Program-made: the position numbers and the translations under genes
DNA from: Anagrus nilaparvatae
Taxonomy: Eukaryota; Arthropoda; Insecta; Hymenoptera; Mymaridae
Reading direction: 5' to 3'
Assembly: GCA_022575985.1 (NCBI GenBank)
Contig: JAKSXM010000227.1
Coordinates: forward strand, 1-64,000
Length of the DNA stretch: 64,000 nucleotides
Shown here: positions 60,496 to 64,000 of the stretch, in pieces
Layout of the letters: every line of letters starts with the position of its first letter
Position numbering within the stretch: position 1 is the first letter of the stretch
Notes under the pieces: generated by a model
Seen by the model: only the letters and a program-made list of their open reading frames with translations
Databases searched by the model: none
Told to the model about the DNA's origin: nothing

Positions 60496-62090
60496 TATGG
60501 TTGATATTATCAAAATTTTCTAATTTTTGAATCACGTACGGTGAACGGATTTTTTTTTTATATCAAATGAAAGTTTAGACTTAATAAGTCAAATGAATCT
60601 ATAAAAACTGATGTTTTAAAAAAAAATCAGGTTAAAAATTTCTCCCATAAGAACACATATATTTTTTTGAAATTTTGACCTCGTTTTTCTCGAAAATTTG
60701 GATGGCTTGAGGCTAAAAGTTTGATACACCATCGTTTATTGTAATCCTGAACCTGCAAGTCTTATAGCTCACTGTCCGTGAAAGAGCTACCTTAAAACAG
60801 CATAAATCACCTTTTCTGTGGTTAGGAATAGGCCATTTTGAGTCCGCCATTTTGATTTTTAAAAATCTGTCTCTAAAATCGTTATCAGCAACCCTGAAAA
60901 CCTAAGCGGGGTACCTAGAATAGACTCAATTAGCAAGTATTTTCAAGAATTTACTTATCTTTGGTTGATTTTTTATGATATAGCGCTCTTTAATCAAAAT
61001 TGGGGCCATCGGAAAATGGATAAAACGTTGAAAATCGGATTTGGTGACCAAAAATACATATGATTCACTGAGGTGGATCCATTTCCGTGTAGATGAAAAT
61101 TTTTGGATACTTTTAACATTGCTGGCGCTTTGACTACGTGCAAATGAATATATAGTTTATGCATTATTTACTACCGTGAAATGTATCCTACAGGATGCAC
61201 GATACTCAATTTCACGGTAACTATACTTGAAAATTATTTTTCTTAAAAGACTGATAAATACATCGCAATTGATCCTACATTTAAAATAATAACTAAGACT
61301 GTCTAAAATTGAATTTCATTATTTTGAGACGAGTAAATAAAAAAAGTATGTGTCAAATTTTGATCAACTTAGCCATTATATCAGCCCATGAGTTATTACT
61401 GGAAAATAGGCAAATTTGTTGAGAGTTAATTTGAAGAGTTAATTTTGTGTACACTATAAAAGAACATTTGGAAATAAGAACGTTTCTAACTTTAATGGAG
61501 CTAACAAATTAATGCATCGTTCAGGTTAATTATCTGAAAATAATTAAATTAAAGAATAATTCATCTATATATGAATATTAATAAATTATTTATAAGCAAT
61601 AGAATTAAAAATTTTTTTAGATAAGAGAAAGATATTTTACTTTCGTGATACTAATATAAAGTCAATTATAATTTTTCATTTTTAAAGTGTATTTAAATTT
61701 TAGGTAAAGGAATAAGTTTACAATATTAATTTCATAAACTAAGTATATGTTTATTAAATTTTCAATATTTTTTTATAAATATATTAGAGTTGGTTGAATC
61801 AAATATACCCTGCGTAATTTTTTTTCTAGTTCACCCTATAGTTTATGATTCTTCCATATCAAAAGGGTAAAAACCTTTTAAAAAAAATTTATCTATTTTA
61901 TTTTTAAGCTATAGATGATCTTAAAATTTTATATTATTTTTGTGTTACATTTTTGGACAATAAAAGGCTTATAGGATTGAAAATAATGATTTTTGTTTTA
62001 AAAATTTAAATATGCAGCTAAAAAAAAACTAATCATCAAGAATTTTTATTTTACGATGTTTAAGCAAGTTAACATTTATTTATTTAATTG
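60496..62090. other. AT-rich sequence with dispersed repeat block and hairpin
   Basis: 60629-60701 is the inverted counterpart of 41588-41662. At 61172-61219 an 11-bp perfect stem (TACCGTGAAAT and ATTTCACGGTA) encloses a smaller inverted repeat (TATCCTACAGGATG). The stretch 60690-61100 is less biased in composition and probably part of the same dispersed family. No gene is recognised. Confidence 0.45.
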
Positions 62091-62210
62091 CACGGCCAGG
62101 TTGCTTCGCTTGAAATTTCAAGCAGAAAATTCTTGAATATTGCTCGAATATGCTTGAAAATTCAAGCAAATATAGCTGCTTGAGTTTCCAAGCAAAGCAG
62201 CTTGGCCGTG
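62091..62210. mobile_element. 120-bp MITE with CACGGCCA ends
   Basis: Ends CACGGCCAGGTTGCTTCGCT and the complement CACGGCCAAGCTGCTTTGCT. Almost the entire interior is palindromic GCTTGAA-TTTCAAGC-type units. A half copy with the same left end (CACGGCCAGGCTGCTTTGCT) lies at 35980 inside the 1.5 kb foldback element. The flanks are TG on each side; no longer duplication is seen. Confidence 0.75.
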
Positions 62211-62409
62211 TGCACATACACAGTCCTAGAGGACCGAAATATAATGAATTTTTATACATAACAAGTAAATATATAAAATTGATAAAGTATTTATATAAAA
62301 TTAATTAAGTAGTACAAAAAATATAGAATTTAAGTAATGAATAAAATATTATATATACATGCAATAAATAATACTTTCAGTTACAATAATTAAATTAGAT
62401 ATTTTTATA
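62211..62409. other. AT-rich spacer
   Basis: Nothing recognised. Confidence 0.5.
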
Positions 62410-62762
62410 AGTAATAAAAAACTTTAGGTATAATGATTTGACTCTATTTTTGAAAGATGTTGTATTAGTGCAAATTTTCACTTCGGAAGGGATGGTATTC
62501 CATTGTCTTTAACAACGATTGATTAGACTTATGAGTAAACACTAAATCGTTAACTTTTTGATGAGATTCAATAGTGCAGATGTTAAATCATACAGAAGCA
62601 TTGTGATATTCATGATCAAAATAATTCATCGGTATTTTGGATTTTTTGCACAGATATCTTAAAAATATATGCTGTACTTGTTCAAATTTATAGATTGATT
62701 GGGATAAATGTGGAGACCAAATTCCAGAAGCATACGAGAGATATGGAAAAACATAAGAATAT
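62410..62762 (-). pseudogene. Decayed jockey-like reverse transcriptase C-terminus
   Basis: The minus strand reads YVFPYLSYASGIWSPHLSQS, then IYKFEQVQHIFLRYLCKKSK, IPMNYFDHEYHNASV, a stop codon, then FNICTIESHQKVNDLVFTHK and SNQSLLKT. One frame over it continues WNTIPSEVKICTNTTSFKNR and VKSLY. Y-A-S-x-x-W-S-P, K-(x)E-x-V-Q-(x)2-F-x-R-Y-L, L/I-E-S-x-R/H-(x)4-D-L and W-N-x-[IL]-P are the successive conserved blocks of the C-terminal part of insect non-LTR reverse transcriptases. One stop and one frameshift show decay. It differs in sequence from the copy at 13368-13917, so two families are represented. Confidence 0.75.
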
Positions 62763-64000
62763 TTTATTATTTTTCGTGAATGAATTATTTTTTTTAAAGT
62801 CGTTTTTTTTCCTTAGTTATTCAAATTTAAAAAAAAAAAAATATCATTTGTATGACCAAGAATAAATGACCTGCTTACTGCAGGGTTTCCCGGTAGAATG
62901 AAGCAAAATCCTTTGAAGTGCGTTTTTTATGTTGAAAGTATATCATTTTTGCCTAGTAAGCAAACAAATTTCAAAAAAGAAATAAACAAAATAAGACACA
63001 TTCTAAAGCGTACGATTGATAAACTATATTAAATATTTTGAAAAATCTAAGAATTCCACTATTTAAGCAGCAAAAATTGATCCTAAACTTGATAATTGTA
63101 TGATAATATTTTTTTTTGAAATATAAATATTAGAATATCTTTTATAATTGTAGTTTTTTCTGAGATTTCTCTTAATATAGTATTGTAATATATTCTAATA
63201 ATATACAAGGTATTTGATGTACGACTTTTCATAAAAAAGACTTTTAATTATGAAAAATATGGATTATTTTAAAACTTGGTATTTGTAAGTCAGTTATAAC
63301 GAGTAGAGTCAGTAAGTTAATTACAAGTTTCTAAACTTTGTAACGTTATTTATAAAGTGAATTTATTAAGGCTTTATAATTTTTACTTGAAAATATCTAA
63401 ATGTCGTTCTCAAGGAAAATTTATTTTTAACAAATTAAAGGTTAAATCAGTACTGGGTTAAATACGTACGTAAAGCAGTTGTAATAATTTCATGTCATAC
63501 AATTTCTAATCTATAATTATCGCGCAAGTAAAAATTAATATAGAAAAAAGTTTAATAATAGATAAAAAGGCATTTTACATCAATTTCCTAAGAAATGTGT
63601 AAAGAAAATGGTCTATTTATTATGCTAAAAAAATTTTTTATAATTAAATTGATAACTCATCCTTTTTACTGTAGTTTAGGTCTGGAAAATTTTTTTCTTA
63701 TGAATTCAACTTAATCTCCAGTCTAGGCTCTATTCCGGCATTTCATAAACCTGATTTCAGATTAATTGTTGGAAGACAACATACTTTTTCAAGATCTTCC
63801 TTTTACCTTCTGAAATCCAATTTTATTTTAACTAGAAAGGGCTATTTTTTATGATGAAAATATTGTTTTATTTCTTTTTGGCTTTTTTTATCTATAATAA
63901 GGGAAGACCGAAATATTAGCATTACTTGGACGTCAAATTACAAACTATAGCTATTAGTTTATTTTGGTGAAAGAGCATACCCGATACCCTCCGTTGATTC
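62763..64000. other. AT-rich sequence to the window edge
   Basis: No exon, repeat boundary or RNA gene is recognised. Upstream parts of the reverse transcriptase relic are not detectable here. Confidence 0.45.

Overview
This is a 64 kb piece of an extremely AT-rich eukaryotic nuclear genome (I judge GC at about a quarter or less by eye). It has spliced genes with GT-AG introns and a dense load of transposon remnants. The ADP-ribosylation factor gene encodes 182 residues and matches the arthropod Arf1 (Arf79F) sequence almost residue for residue, and the non-LTR retrotransposon remains are of animal type, so the source is very probably an arthropod. Very low GC together with several F-box/LRR genes fits an aphid-parasitoid wasp (Aphidiinae), a group I recall as GC-poor and as having F-box/LRR-derived LRR venom proteins. 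That placement is inference from recall, not shown by the sequence.

Host genes are sparse. (1) A strong splice acceptor plus 29 codons at 4889-4980 (minus) look like the last coding exon of an unidentified gene. (2) An F-box/LRR gene lies at 26614-28248 (minus). (3) Arf1 lies at 45025-47202 (minus) in four coding exons, with a probable non-coding first exon near 48286-48375. (4) A decayed LRR gene (55976-56545, minus) stands head to head with an intact F-box/LRR gene at 57736-59415 (plus, one tiny first coding exon). No operon-like or pathway grouping is visible. The F-box/LRR genes would supply substrate receptors for SCF ubiquitin ligases, while Arf1 acts in Golgi coat recruitment.

The rest is dominated by mobile DNA. 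Recognisable units are: a complete solo LTR with a 6-bp target duplication (8788-9886); two non-LTR retrotransposon tails (13063-13917 and 62410-62762); a 5.1 kb foldback element with a perfect 8-bp target duplication (29245-34375) that contains a nested transposon carrying the C-terminal part of a Ginger/KRBA2-type integrase; a separate small transposon at 50388-51399 carrying the N-terminal zinc-binding part of the same type of integrase; a TTAA-flanked piggyBac-like non-autonomous element (51444-52391); TA-flanked CACTG elements (22863-24117, 39994-40264); and several other foldback elements whose arms are built of tandem repeats (10134-11859, 35713-37187, 40445-41016, 52576-53562, 54041-54800, 59835-60495).

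Unexpected structure includes runs of 8-13 guanines in an AT desert inside a transposon that also holds an 18-unit 25-bp minisatellite, a degenerate hammerhead-like fold of Penelope type near 38569, and a surplus of the hexamer GGCGCC. Long stretches between these units are low-complexity AT sequence in which I can support nothing.
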